64,000 nt of DNA, taken from NCBI RefSeq assembly GCF_016651105.1, contig NZ_JAEKEL010000001.1, positions 712,001-776,000 of the forward strand. The letters are read 5' to 3'. Position numbers and translations under genes: made by a program. Of this stretch, positions 18,119 to 28,497 are shown piece by piece (the stretch's first letter is position 1; each line of letters opens with the position of its first letter). The stretch is from Pseudomonas sp. TH15 (GTDB taxonomy: Bacteria > Pseudomonadota > Gammaproteobacteria > Pseudomonadales > Pseudomonadaceae). Under the pieces are notes generated by a model that ran no database searches, had not been told where the DNA came from, and saw only the letters and a list, made by a program, of their open reading frames with translations.

Positions 18119-20344
18119 TTAACGCACCGCAAGAATCGGGCTACCCAATCGCTCCAGCAACGTTGCCTGGGCACTGCGTGGGTTCTGGTTGCCGGTCGGT
18201 GTGTTACGGATGTAACGACCGTCCGACTGCAGGCTCCAGCTGTGGGTGTTATCGGTCAGATAAAGCTCCAGCTCTTTCTTGACCCGCATGATCAGCTTCT
18301 TGCCTTCCACCGGGAAGCAAGTCTCGACGCGTTTGTCGAGGTTGCGCTCCATCCAGTCGGCGCTGGAGAGGAACATCTGCTCTTCGCCGCCATTGAGGAA
18401 GTAGAAGACCCGGGTGTGTTCCAGGAAGCGGCCGATGATCGAGCGCACGTGGATGTTGTGGGAAACCCCCGGAATGCCAGGGCGCAGGCAGCACATGCCG
18501 CGCACCACCAGATCGATGCGCACACCGGACTGGCTGGCCTTGTACAGCGCGCGGATGATCTTCGGATCGGTCAGCGAGTTGAACTTGGCAATGATGTGCG
18601 CCGGTTTGCCGTCTAGGGCGAACTGGGTTTCCCGGGCAATCATGTCGAGCATGCCCTTCTTCAACGTGAACGGCGCGTGCAACAGCTTCTTCATGCGCAG
18701 GGTCTTGCCCATGCCGATCAACTGACTGAACAGTTTGCCGACGTCTTCGCACAAAGCGTCGTCGGAGGTCAGCAGGCTGTAGTCGGTGTACAGACGGGCG
18801 TTAGCCGCGTGGTAGTTGCCGGTGCCCAAGTGCGCGTAACGGACAATCTCGCCAGCCTCGCGACGCAGGATCAGCATCATCTTGGCGTGGGTCTTGAAGC
18901 CGACCACGCCGTAAATCACCACCGCGCCGGCCGCTTGCAGACGGCTGGCCAGTTGCAGGTTGGACTCTTCGTCGAACCGCGCACGCAATTCGATCACCGC
19001 GGTGACCTCCTTGCCGTTACGCGCAGCGTCGACCAGGGCATCAACGATTTCCGAGTTGGCGCCGGAGCGGTACAGGGTCTGACGGACCGCCAATACATGC
19101 GGGTCCTTGGCCGCCTGGCGCAGCAGGTCGACCACCGGGGTGAACGACTCGAACGGGTGCAGCAACAGGATGTCCTGCTTGCTGATCACGCTGAAGATGT
19201 TCTCGCTGTTTTGCAGCAGTTTCGGAATCTGCGGCGTGAACGGCAGGTATTGCAGTGCGCGCTGACTGTCCAGGCCGGTGATGCTGAACAGGCGGGTCAG
19301 GTTGACCGGACCGTTGACCTGATACAGCTCGGTCTCGTGCAAGTTGAACTGTTTGAGCAAGTAGTCGGACAGGTGTTTCGGGCAGGTGTCGGCGACTTCC
19401 AGACGCACCGCATCGCCGTAGCGACGGGAGAACAACTCGCCACGCAGAGCGCGGGCCAGGTCCTCTACATCTTCGGTATCGACCGCCAGGTCAGCGTTTC
19501 GGGTCAGACGGAACTGGTAGCAGCCCTTGACCTTCATGCCCTGGAACAGGTCATCGGCGTGAGCGTGGATCATCGACGACAGGAACACATAGTTGTCGCC
19601 AGCGCCGCCGACTTCTTCCGGAACCTTGATGACCCGCGGCAGCAGACGCGGTGCCGGGATGATCGCCAGGCCGGAATCGCGACCGAAGGCGTCGATGCCT
19701 TCGAGCTCGACGATGAAGTTCAGGCTCTTGTTCACCAGCAACGGGAACGGGTGCGTCGGATCGAGGCCGATCGGGGTGATGATCGGCGCGATCTCGTCGC
19801 GGAAATAACGGCGAACCCAGGTCTTGAGCTTGGTGGTCCAGTAACGGCGACGGATGAAGCGGACCTGATGTTTCTCCAGTTCCGGCAACAGAATGTCGTT
19901 GAGGATCGCGTACTGGCGGTCGACGTGACCGTGCACCAGTTCGCTGATCCGGGCCAGGGCCTGGTGCGGTTGCAGGCCATCGGCGCCCGCCTGTTCACGG
20001 GCAAAGGTGATCTGCTTCTTCAGGCCGGCCACGCGAATCTCGAAGAACTCGTCCAGGTTGCTGGAGAAGATCAGCAGAAACTTCAGCCGCTCCAGCAACG
20101 GATAGGACTCATCCAGCGCCTGTTCCAGCACGCGGATGTTGAACTGCAGTTGCGAGAGCTCGCGATGGATGTACAGGCTGCTGTCATCCAGGCCGGGAAT
20201 GGCAATCGCCGCCGGCGCCGCAGCCGCGGGCTCGGACACCACCGGGGCGGGAGCTGGCTCCACATCCGGCGGGGTTTCGTCGATTTGCTCCACCACGGGT
20301 TGGGCTTCCTTTACTGCAACTTCAGAGAGTCCTTCGGTATTCAT
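18119..20344 (-). CDS. ppk: Polyphosphate kinase 1
   Basis: 741 aa. Makes long-chain polyphosphate from ATP at the membrane. The core starts at about residue 53 ([15 protein letters not shown]) and has the usual N, H, C1 and C2 domains; the autophosphorylated histidine lies in [15 protein letters not shown] and the second catalytic histidine in [14 protein letters not shown] Pro/Ala/Glu-rich extension of about 50 residues precedes the core and looks disordered; it is longer than in E. coli Ppk (688 aa). A start at an internal Met is not favoured because the extension is in frame with a normal ATG. It converges with ppx. Confidence 0.96.
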   Translation of the reverse strand: MNTEGLSEVAVKEAQPVVEQIDETPPDVEPAPAPVVSEPAAAAPAAIAIPGLDDSSLYIHRELSQLQFNIRVLEQALDESYPLLERLKFLLIFSSNLDEFFEIRVAGLKKQITFAREQAGADGLQPHQALARISELVHGHVDRQYAILNDILLPELEKHQVRFIRRRYWTTKLKTWVRRYFRDEIAPIITPIGLDPTHPFPLLVNKSLNFIVELEGIDAFGRDSGLAIIPAPRLLPRVIKVPEEVGGAGDNYVFLSSMIHAHADDLFQGMKVKGCYQFRLTRNADLAVDTEDVEDLARALRGELFSRRYGDAVRLEVADTCPKHLSDYLLKQFNLHETELYQVNGPVNLTRLFSITGLDSQRALQYLPFTPQIPKLLQNSENIFSVISKQDILLLHPFESFTPVVDLLRQAAKDPHVLAVRQTLYRSGANSEIVDALVDAARNGKEVTAVIELRARFDEESNLQLASRLQAAGAVVIYGVVGFKTHAKMMLILRREAGEIVRYAHLGTGNYHAANARLYTDYSLLTSDDALCEDVGKLFSQLIGMGKTLRMKKLLHAPFTLKKGMLDMIARETQFALDGKPAHIIAKFNSLTDPKIIRALYKASQSGVRIDLVVRGMCCLRPGIPGVSHNIHVRSIIGRFLEHTRVFYFLNGGEEQMFLSSADWMERNLDKRVETCFPVEGKKLIMRVKKELELYLTDNTHSWSLQSDGRYIRNTPTGNQNPRSAQATLLERLGSPILAVR

Positions 20345-20362
20345 CGAATGTTCCTGGGAGGG

Positions 20363-21466
<1,104 letters not shown>

Positions 21467-21584
21467 TCACGTAGCTGTATTCCATTGTCCGTGTAGGAAT
21501 TGTTCACGTCGAGACACATTTGGACACTTTCCTGAATGTGTCTGAAGGGTTAGGCTGCGCGTTCATTTCGCTAGCACCCAGACA

Positions 21585-22208
21585 ATGCTCCAACAATTTC
21601 TGCATGACTTCGGCTACTTTGCCCTTTTTCTCGGCACGTTCTTCGAAGGCGAAACCATCCTGGTGCTCGCGGGCTTCCTCGCGTTTCGCGGATACATGGA
21701 CATCAATCTGGTTGTCGTCGTGGCGTTCTTCGGCAGTTATGCCGGTGATCAGCTGTGGTACTTCCTGGGGCGCAAGCACGGCCGCAAATTACTGGCGCGC
21801 AAACCGCGCTGGCAAATGATGGGTGACCGGGCGCTGGAACATATCCGCAAGCACCCGGACATCTGGGTCCTGAGCTTCCGCTTTGTCTATGGTTTGCGCA
21901 CGGTGATGCCGGTGGCGATCGGCCTCTCCGGCTATCCACCGGGACGCTATCTGCTGCTCAACGGGATTGGCGCCGCGATCTGGGCCAGCGCCCTGGCGGC
22001 GGCGGCCTACCATTTCGGTGCGGTGCTCGAAAGCATGCTCGGCAGCGTCAAGAAGTACGAGCTGTGGGTACTCGGCGCGCTGCTGGTGTTGGGCCTGGCC
22101 CTGTGGCTACGCCGGCGGTTCAAAAATGCTCGCCTGGCGAAGAAGATCTACGCCGACGAGCAGGCTGAACTGGCCAAGACCGCCGAGGCTAAGACGCCAG
22201 TCGAGTGA
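21585..22208 (+). CDS. DedA family membrane protein
   Basis: 207 aa. Features typical of DedA/Tvp38 proteins are present: an FGYFALFLGTFFEGETILVLAGFLA segment with the conserved acidic residue, GDQLWYFLGRKHGRK, and the RFVYGLRTVMPVAIGLSG motif with functional arginines. There are about four to five hydrophobic segments and a charged C-terminal tail. Family members are implicated in polyprenyl-phosphate or phospholipid transport and membrane energetics. No good ribosome-binding site precedes the ATG. The 3' end overlaps the convergent hydroxylase gene by 20 nt. Confidence 0.88.
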   Translation: MLQQFLHDFGYFALFLGTFFEGETILVLAGFLAFRGYMDINLVVVVAFFGSYAGDQLWYFLGRKHGRKLLARKPRWQMMGDRALEHIRKHPDIWVLSFRFVYGLRTVMPVAIGLSGYPPGRYLLLNGIGAAIWASALAAAAYHFGAVLESMLGSVKKYELWVLGALLVLGLALWLRRRFKNARLAKKIYADEQAELAKTAEAKTPVE

Positions 22209-23424
22209 AACGGTTTCTACAGCAGTAGAGACCGATTCCACTGAGCAGGCTGTAACTGATCAGGCCGACCCAGCCTTGCGCGCTGGCCGGCCACAGCCCG
22301 ACCAGCGGCGCCAGCCACACCAGCGGCACGTTCGACGCCAGCCGCAGCAGCTCCAACTTCCACGCCCACGGGCGATTCTCCAGGGCCACGCCCAACGTAA
22401 ACAAACCCAGCACCACCGCACTCCAGCCGAGCACCATGGCTGCGGTCGGCAGACTCTGCTCCAGTTTCATCAAATAGCTGCCCAAGGCGATGTAGACGCA
22501 GAACTGCAACGCCACATACAGCTGCTGCCGGCCGTCCAGCGGCACGTCGAATTTGCGGAACTGGCTCAGGTCGGGTTTGTTCATCGGGTACTTGGCCGCT
22601 ACGTCCGCCGGCCGCCAACCGGTGCGCATAAACCAGATTCGCAACTTGTCCCACTTGCTCTGCGCCCGCCGGGCGTCATCCCACAATTGCGCATAGAACT
22701 GCAGGTTGGCCCACAGCGGATTCCAGCTCGCCAGTGGTGTGGTCACGCCGAAAATCACCGGCTCGTTGTCGTCTTCTTCCTGAAACGAGCCGAACAGACG
22801 GTCCCAAATAATGAACACCCCGCCGTAGTTGCGATCCATGTAGAGAGCGTTCTGTGCATGGTGGGCCCGATGATTGGACGGCGTGACGAAGAACCACTCG
22901 AACCAGCCGAGCTTGGGAATGTGCTTGGTGTGAACCCAGAATTGATACAGCAGGTTCAGCGCCGCGACGCTGACGAACACCAGCAACGGCACGCCGAACA
23001 CGGCCATGGGCAGATAGAAGATCCAGCCCAGCAGAAAACCGGTGCTGGTCTGGCGCAGGGCCGTGGAGAGGTTGTAGTCCTCGCTCTGGTGATGCACCGA
23101 ATGCGCCGCCCAGAGGATGTTCCGCTCGTGGCCCATGCGGTGCAGCCAGTAATAGCAGAAGTCGTAGAGGACGAAGGCAAACACCCAGACCCAGGCACTG
23201 TCGCCCGAGAGTCTGAACAGTGCCAGATGCTCGAGCGCAAATGCATACGTCAGCAGCCCCATCCCCTTGGTCAGCAGGCCGGTGGTGGTCGACAACACGC
23301 CAGTGCTCATGCTGTTGATCGCGTCAGCCACGCGGTAATTGCTCACTCCGCGCCAACGGTCGGCCAGCAGTTCGATGGCTATCAGCACAAAGAAAAACGG
23401 CACCGCATACAGAATGAAATTCAT
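22189..23424 (-). CDS. Sterol desaturase / fatty acid hydroxylase family protein
   Basis: 411 aa integral membrane di-iron enzyme. The histidine boxes HRMGH, HSVHHQSE and HRAHHAQN (residues about 90-200) bind the two irons of the fatty-acid-hydroxylase superfamily. The long C-terminal membrane extension after the histidine boxes resembles alkylglycerol monooxygenase-like members. The start at 23424 (MNFILYAVPFFF) was chosen over an upstream one. The substrate, an aliphatic chain of a lipid, cannot be specified. Overlaps the DedA gene tail to tail. Confidence 0.88.
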   Translation of the reverse strand: MNFILYAVPFFFVLIAIELLADRWRGVSNYRVADAINSMSTGVLSTTTGLLTKGMGLLTYAFALEHLALFRLSGDSAWVWVFAFVLYDFCYYWLHRMGHERNILWAAHSVHHQSEDYNLSTALRQTSTGFLLGWIFYLPMAVFGVPLLVFVSVAALNLLYQFWVHTKHIPKLGWFEWFFVTPSNHRAHHAQNALYMDRNYGGVFIIWDRLFGSFQEEDDNEPVIFGVTTPLASWNPLWANLQFYAQLWDDARRAQSKWDKLRIWFMRTGWRPADVAAKYPMNKPDLSQFRKFDVPLDGRQQLYVALQFCVYIALGSYLMKLEQSLPTAAMVLGWSAVVLGLFTLGVALENRPWAWKLELLRLASNVPLVWLAPLVGLWPASAQGWVGLISYSLLSGIGLYCCRNRFTRLAS

Positions 23425-23539
23425 GACGCGACCTGATCGCAATGGTGATGACTGATCCTAGGCCTCGCCGCGATTTAACCCTATGGCAACGAGCGACAAA
23501 TTAGTGGACATTTAACGCCATGAATCTGGAGAAAAGCCC

Positions 23540-24208
23540 ATGAGCAAAAAAATTGCAGTGATCCTTTCCGGCTGTGGCGTGTACGACGGCGCCGAGATCC
23601 AAGAAAGCGTGATTACCTTGCTGCGCCTGGACCAGCGCGGTGCCCAGGTGCAGTGTTTTGCACCGAACATCGCCCAGTTGCATGTGATCAACCACCTGAC
23701 CGGCGAAGAAATGCCCGAGTCGCGCAATGTGCTGGTGGAATCGGCGCGCATTGCCCGGGGCAACATCAAGGACATCCGCGAGGCCAGCGTCGAAGACTTC
23801 GATGCGCTAATCGTGCCGGGCGGCTTCGGGGCGGCGAAGAACCTCTCCAACTTCGCGGTCGAAGGCGCCGGATGCACGGTTCAGCCAGAAGTCCTGGCAT
23901 TGGCCGAAGCTTTTGCCGAAGCAAGTAAACCGGTGGGGTTGATCTGCATCTCGCCAGCGCTGGCGGCGAAGATCTATGGCCCGGGCGTAACCTGCACCAT
24001 CGGCAACAATGCCGAAACGGCAGCGGCGATGAACAAGATGGGCGCCACTCATGCGGACTGTGCGGTCGGAGACATTGTTGAGGACAAGGCGCGCAAGTTG
24101 GTGAGTACCCCGGCGTATATGCTGGCGCAGTCGATCAGTGAAGCGGCTTCGGGGATTAACAAGTTGGTCGACCGGGTTCTAGAACTCACCCACGAAAATG
24201 ATGTGTAA
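23540..24208 (+). CDS. elbB: Isoprenoid biosynthesis glyoxalase ElbB (DJ-1/PfpI superfamily)
   Basis: 222 aa. N-terminal KKIAVILSGCGVYDGAEIQES, followed by VPGGFGAAKNLSNFA and the nucleophile-elbow segment GLICISPALAAKIYG with its cysteine, as in ElbB/YhbL. The E. coli protein has weak glyoxalase activity and was linked genetically to isoprenoid synthesis. GGAGA lies 7 nt upstream of the ATG. Length matches the family (217 aa in E. coli). It stands alone between two minus-strand genes. Confidence 0.9.
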   Translation: MSKKIAVILSGCGVYDGAEIQESVITLLRLDQRGAQVQCFAPNIAQLHVINHLTGEEMPESRNVLVESARIARGNIKDIREASVEDFDALIVPGGFGAAKNLSNFAVEGAGCTVQPEVLALAEAFAEASKPVGLICISPALAAKIYGPGVTCTIGNNAETAAAMNKMGATHADCAVGDIVEDKARKLVSTPAYMLAQSISEAASGINKLVDRVLELTHENDV

Positions 24209-24235
24209 CGCGGACTAATGTGGGAGCGGTCTGGC

Positions 24236-24691
24236 TTAAGGCTTGCGGGTTAGCCGAGTGAGGATCCGGTCCAGCGAATTGGCGAACGCCTGTTTCTCCC
24301 GTTCGCCAAACGGCGCGGGGCCGCCCTTCATCTGGCCTTGCTCACGCAGATCAGTGAACAAATTACGCACCGCCAGCCTGTCCCCCATGTTCTGCGCATC
24401 GAACTCTTTGCCGCGTGGGTCCAGCGCTGAAACGCCCTTCTTCACCAAGCGGTCAGCCAGCGGCACATCGCTGCAAATCACCAGCTCGCCGGGCACTGCG
24501 TGTTCCACCAGGTAATCGTCGGCCGCGTCCGGGCCGCTGGGCACCACGATCAGCTTCACCAGTGCCAGACCCGGTTTGATCTGCGGCTGACCGGCCACCA
24601 TCACTACTTCGAACTGGCGCTTGAGGGCGAACTTCACCACCAGATCCTTGGCTGCCCGTGGGCAGGCGTCGGCATCGATCCAGACACGCAT
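24236..24691 (-). CDS. YaiI/YqxD family protein (UPF0178)
   Basis: 151 aa from ATG 24691 (MRVWIDADACPRAAKDL), which has GAGG upstream; an in-frame ATG 11 codons earlier would lie in REP-flanking sequence. Conserved acidic residues in WIDADACP, PSGPDAADDYL and VICSDVPLADRLVKKG, and the ALDPRGKEF motif, suggest a NYN/PIN-like nuclease fold. The family has no established substrate. It lies 44 nt downstream of a perfect REP hairpin that separates it from the iron-permease gene. Confidence 0.88.
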   Translation of the reverse strand: MRVWIDADACPRAAKDLVVKFALKRQFEVVMVAGQPQIKPGLALVKLIVVPSGPDAADDYLVEHAVPGELVICSDVPLADRLVKKGVSALDPRGKEFDAQNMGDRLAVRNLFTDLREQGQMKGGPAPFGEREKQAFANSLDRILTRLTRKP

Positions 24692-24713
24692 TGTGTTTTC
24701 CTCTTCTAAAAGC

Positions 24714-24778
24714 TTCGCGGGCAAGCCTCGCTCCTACAAGGTTAATGTAAACCCGTAGGAGCGAGGCTTGCCCGCGAA
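24714..24778. repeat. REP pair, perfect 24-bp stem
   Basis: TTCGCGGGCAAGCCTCGCTC... at 24714-24737 is the exact reverse complement of 24755-24778, with a 17-nt loop. It lies 20 nt after the stop of the iron-permease gene and just upstream of yaiI, so it can fold in the transcript between the two. Confidence 0.88.
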
Positions 24779-24798
24779 TGTGAGCACAGCGAATGCTG

Positions 24799-26697
24799 TT
24801 AAGAAACCGGCACCCGCCGCTTCTCTGCCATGCGACTGCGGCTATACAGCACGATGATCGCAATGATCGCCACCGCCTGCGCACTCAGCGAATACGCATC
24901 AGCGTGAATACCCAGCCAGTCGAAGTCAAAGAACGGAACGGGCCGGGTGCCGAAGATCCCGGCTTCCTGCAACGCCTTCACGCCATGACCGGCAAACACC
25001 ACCGACAACGCGCACAACAACCCGGCGTTGATGCCGAAGAATAGCGCCAGTGGCAGTTTTGCCGAGCCGCGCAGGATCACCCAAGCCAGACCGACCAACA
25101 GCACCAACGCCGTCGCGCCGCCCGCGAGCACCGCGTTATGCCCGGCAGGGCCGGCCTGCAACCACAGGGTTTCGTAGAACAGGATCACTTCAAACAGTTC
25201 GCGATACACCGAGAAGAACGCCAGGATCGCAAAACCGAAACGTCCGCCGCCGCCCACCAGGCTGCTCTTGATGTAATCCTGCCAGGCTGCCGCGTGGCGA
25301 CGGTCGTGCATCCACACGCCGAGCCACAACACCATGACGCTGGCGAACAGCGCCGTGCAGCCTTCCAGCAGCTCACGCTGGGCGCCGCTGACATCAATCA
25401 CGTACGCCGCCAGCGCCCAGGTCCCCAGGCCCGCCAACAGCGCCAGCCCCCAACCGACGTTGACGCTACGCACCGCCGATTGCTGGCCGGTGTTGCGCAG
25501 GAACGCGAGGATCGCCGCGAGCACCAGAATCGCTTCCAGGCCTTCGCGCAGCAAAATCAACAGGCCAGAGATGTAGCTCAGCGACCAGCTCAAGCCATCG
25601 CTGCCGAGCAGGCCGGCCGATTCCTTTAACTTGGCCTTGGCCGCATCCAGACGCTGTTCGACCTGAGCCACCGGCAAGCCGTCCTGCAACGACTGACGGT
25701 AAGCCATCAGCGATTTTTCAGTGTCTTTACGCACGTTGGCGTCGACGTTATCGAGAGAGCTTTCGACCAGTTCGAAGCCTTCCAGGTACGCCGCCACCGA
25801 CAGGTCGTAGGCCTGATCGTGTTCGCCGGCACGGTAAGCGGCAATGCTCTTGTCCAGAGTTGCCGCGGTGTAGTCGAGCAACTGTGCCGGGCCACGCTTA
25901 ACCTGCGGCGGTTGCGCCCGTTGTGCGCGGAAGGTTGCCAAGGCTTGCGGGCCTTCGGCGGCCAGCACTTCGGCCGGTGTCTGGCGGGCCAGGTCGGCGA
26001 TGTTGTAGGTCTTTTCGGATTTGGCTGCGGTCGGGTCGGCACTGAAGCCGGCGATGTAGGTTGCCAGGTCCCAGCGCTGACGGTCGTCCAGTTGATCGGC
26101 GAACGACGGCATGTCGGTGCCTTCGACGCCCTGACCCAGGGTGCTGTATATGGCGTAGAGGCTGAGGCGATCGAGTCGCGCCGCATCGCGCAGATTGGCG
26201 GGTGGCGGCGTCATGCCAACGCCTGCCGGGCCGTCACCGACATCCGTGTCGCCGTGGCACACCGAGCATTGCTGCGCATACAGCGGCGCGCCGCGAGTCG
26301 GGTCCGGAGTAATCACCGGGGCCTGGCTGACCTCATACGCCACCGCCAGTTTCGCGCCGAGTTGGCGAGCCTGACGTGCAACGTCGGTGCCGTCCATGCG
26401 TGCAGCGATCGCGGTGCGCAGGTTGTTGACGCCTTGCTCCAATTCAGCGCGCTCGGGCTTGGCCGGTAACTCGGAGATCAAACCTTGCAGCACACCCAGA
26501 AATTCCTGCTGCTCGAGGTATTCAGACTCATCGATAACCTTGCCCGCTTCGACCGCCATCGGGTAGTCAGCGCCAATGTAATCGAGCAAATGCAGGGCCT
26601 TTGGCGCGCCTTCGGCAGTTTCGGCCTGCGCATTGAGGCTGCAAAACGCAATAACCGGCAGCACTAGCCACGCCAGAAAACGGGAGGAGGCAGTCAT
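24799..26697 (-). CDS. Cytochrome c-FTR1 family iron permease fusion
   Basis: 632 aa. A signal peptide (residues 1-25) precedes a helical region, then a class-I cytochrome c domain with heme motif CSVCH at 144-148 and a candidate axial Met in GTDMPSFADQ. A helical linker (about 235-370) is followed by an FTR1/EfeU-type permease with seven hydrophobic segments. Its two R-E-x-x-E iron-channel motifs appear as REGLE and RELFE. FTR1 permeases move iron after oxidation or reduction by a partner; here the redox partner is fused. No strong Shine-Dalgarno or obvious Fur box was found. P. aeruginosa has a similar gene nearby. Confidence 0.9.
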   Translation of the reverse strand: MTASSRFLAWLVLPVIAFCSLNAQAETAEGAPKALHLLDYIGADYPMAVEAGKVIDESEYLEQQEFLGVLQGLISELPAKPERAELEQGVNNLRTAIAARMDGTDVARQARQLGAKLAVAYEVSQAPVITPDPTRGAPLYAQQCSVCHGDTDVGDGPAGVGMTPPPANLRDAARLDRLSLYAIYSTLGQGVEGTDMPSFADQLDDRQRWDLATYIAGFSADPTAAKSEKTYNIADLARQTPAEVLAAEGPQALATFRAQRAQPPQVKRGPAQLLDYTAATLDKSIAAYRAGEHDQAYDLSVAAYLEGFELVESSLDNVDANVRKDTEKSLMAYRQSLQDGLPVAQVEQRLDAAKAKLKESAGLLGSDGLSWSLSYISGLLILLREGLEAILVLAAILAFLRNTGQQSAVRSVNVGWGLALLAGLGTWALAAYVIDVSGAQRELLEGCTALFASVMVLWLGVWMHDRRHAAAWQDYIKSSLVGGGGRFGFAILAFFSVYRELFEVILFYETLWLQAGPAGHNAVLAGGATALVLLVGLAWVILRGSAKLPLALFFGINAGLLCALSVVFAGHGVKALQEAGIFGTRPVPFFDFDWLGIHADAYSLSAQAVAIIAIIVLYSRSRMAEKRRVPVS

Positions 26698-26854
26698 GAA
26701 TGAATCTCAAGGGGAAATACGAAGTAATACATTGTTCACTTCCAATGACTTTCACTCAAGCTTTGTCGGCGTTTATGTTTCAGCGCACTTTCGTGGTCGT
26801 TGGCGGGAAGTTCAGCCGTGCACTCGACGACAACTCCGGACCTCAAACCAACCC

Positions 26855-26860
26855 TATAAT
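26855..26860 (+). promoter_or_regulatory. Candidate -10 element of the COG3014/LpoB locus
   Basis: TATAAT lies 45 nt before the ATG at 26905. No good -35 is visible at 17 nt spacing. The local sequence TATAATGCGTCACCTC resembles that at the second copy's promoter (28351). Confidence 0.45.
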
Positions 26861-26904
26861 GCGTCACCTCCCAGCCATTGCCGTTCACGGAAGAACCTGC
26901 CTCC

Positions 26905-28293
26905 ATGCGCCATTGCTTGCCGTTTTTCCTGCTGTTCAGCGCCGCCGTGCAACTGAGCGGATGCGCCGCCTACCGTAATTACGATCAGGAGATGCAGGAG
27001 ACCATCGACCAGATGGCGAAGGGTAATCTCAACGAAGCGCTCTACCTGTTAGAACTGAACAACCCCTGGGAAGACAAGGATCTGCTGTATTACCTGGAGC
27101 GAGGTGCGATTCTCAGCGCCGGCACTGCCCTGCCAAAAAGCCAGGAAGCGTGGCGCAGGGCTGACCAGATGATTATCCAGCGCGAAGACGCCGTGCACTC
27201 CGCCCCCATGAAGCTGCTGACCCGCTTCGGCAACGAAATGGGCACGATGCTGGTCAACGACAAGTTGCTGCGCTACGACGGCTATGACTACGAAAAAGTC
27301 ATGCTGACCACCGAGATGGCCCTCAACCAACTGGCGGACAACGATTTCGACAATGCCCGCGCCGACATCAAGAAAACCCACGAGCGCGAAACCCTGATTG
27401 CCCGCCAGCGCGAGCGGCAATACGAAGAAGCTGAAGAGCAAGCGAAACAAGAAGGGATCAAGCTGCATTACAAAGACCTGCAAGGCTATCCGGTCGCCGT
27501 CCTCGACGCCCCGCAGGTCATCGAACTGAAAAACGGTTACCAGAGCGCGTTCAGCCATTATCTGGCTGGATTTACTTATGAAGCCTTGGGTGAACGCACG
27601 CTCGCGGCGCCGGGTTATCGTCAGGCGATCGAGTTGCGTCCGGGCGTGCCCTTCCTCGAAAGCGCTTTGCGTAATCTGGACAAGCCCGGGCCGGCCGACG
27701 ATGAAAGCGAGATCCTGGTCGTGGTGCAAAGCGGTTTCGCCCCGGCACGCAGTTCGGTGCAAGTGCCAATCCCGGTGCGACTCAACGAAAATCTGACGAT
27801 TGTCGCGCCGATCTCGTTTCCGGTGATGGTGCCCGATACCCTTACGCCCGCCCTGACGGATATCGTCGTCGACGGCAAACAACACAAACTCACGATGATC
27901 AACAGCGTCACCGACATGGCCATGCGCACCTTGCGTGATGACATGCCGGCGATCATTTCGCGTGCCATGTTTCGCGCCAACATGGCGGCAATCGGCCAGG
28001 CTGAAAAGAACCAACGCGATCCCTCCAAGGCTTCACTGGTAGTCACCGAGCACGACCCGTTCGAAGAGGCTGACACGCGCACCTGGCGCACCCTGCCGGA
28101 CAAAACCCTGGTCGCACGGCTGCGCCTGAAAAAAGGCCTGCACCGCGTGCGTTTTCCCTACCACCATGCAGAGGACGGGTTCACCGTGCGCGTCGACCAG
28201 AGCCATCAGGTGTTCAGCCTGCGGGTATTCATGGGGCAGAACCGTTACATAGGATCGTCATGGCTGTTCCCCGAAACACCTCCGCCGCCGTAA
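26905..28293 (+). CDS. COG3014-type lipoprotein, first tandem copy
   Basis: 462 aa from ATG 26905, which gives a lipoprotein signal with lipobox LSGC (Cys22). The mature part has TPR-like helices (KGNLNEALYLLELNN; NQLADNDFDNARADI) and a long charged helix, then a beta-rich C-terminal half ending in the RTWRTLPDKTLVARLRLKKG segment. It is clearly paralogous to the next gene, sharing YDYEKVMLTT, YKDLQGYPVA, AFSHYLAGF and RTWRTLP. Function unknown; proximity to YcfL and LpoB homologues points to outer-membrane or peptidoglycan-synthase control. No Shine-Dalgarno stands out. Confidence 0.8.
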   Translation: MRHCLPFFLLFSAAVQLSGCAAYRNYDQEMQETIDQMAKGNLNEALYLLELNNPWEDKDLLYYLERGAILSAGTALPKSQEAWRRADQMIIQREDAVHSAPMKLLTRFGNEMGTMLVNDKLLRYDGYDYEKVMLTTEMALNQLADNDFDNARADIKKTHERETLIARQRERQYEEAEEQAKQEGIKLHYKDLQGYPVAVLDAPQVIELKNGYQSAFSHYLAGFTYEALGERTLAAPGYRQAIELRPGVPFLESALRNLDKPGPADDESEILVVVQSGFAPARSSVQVPIPVRLNENLTIVAPISFPVMVPDTLTPALTDIVVDGKQHKLTMINSVTDMAMRTLRDDMPAIISRAMFRANMAAIGQAEKNQRDPSKASLVVTEHDPFEEADTRTWRTLPDKTLVARLRLKKGLHRVRFPYHHAEDGFTVRVDQSHQVFSLRVFMGQNRYIGSSWLFPETPPPP

Positions 28294-28327
28294 TGGCATC
28301 TAACTAACCAGTGCAATTAAAAAGCTA

Positions 28328-28356
28328 TTACATAGCCATCACCTCCCGCTTATAAT
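28328..28356 (+). promoter_or_regulatory. Candidate sigma-70 promoter of the second COG3014 copy
   Basis: TTACAT (28328-28333), 17 nt spacer, TATAAT (28351-28356). The predicted leader is about 135 nt and can form a hairpin (ATGCCG with CGGCAT at 28356-28385). Confidence 0.6.
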
Positions 28357-28497
28357 GCCGCGCCCTCGCTATTGCGAAACGGCATTAAAGCTCCTCAGGA
28401 TATGAGGAATTGGCAGGAGGCCAGCGCCACTGTCGATGGGTCATACCAGCCCGACCAGCATCCGCGGCTGTATTTACTCCAGGGAAGAAGTACCCCC

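Noticed and set aside
21967..23436. 489-codon plus-strand frame over the hydroxylase gene
   Set aside because: The opposite strand encodes three intact histidine boxes; this frame has none of the features of a folded protein.
26698..26830. Fur box upstream of the cytochrome c-FTR1 gene
   Set aside because: No stretch resembling the 19-bp GATAATGATAATCATTATC-type symmetry could be found.
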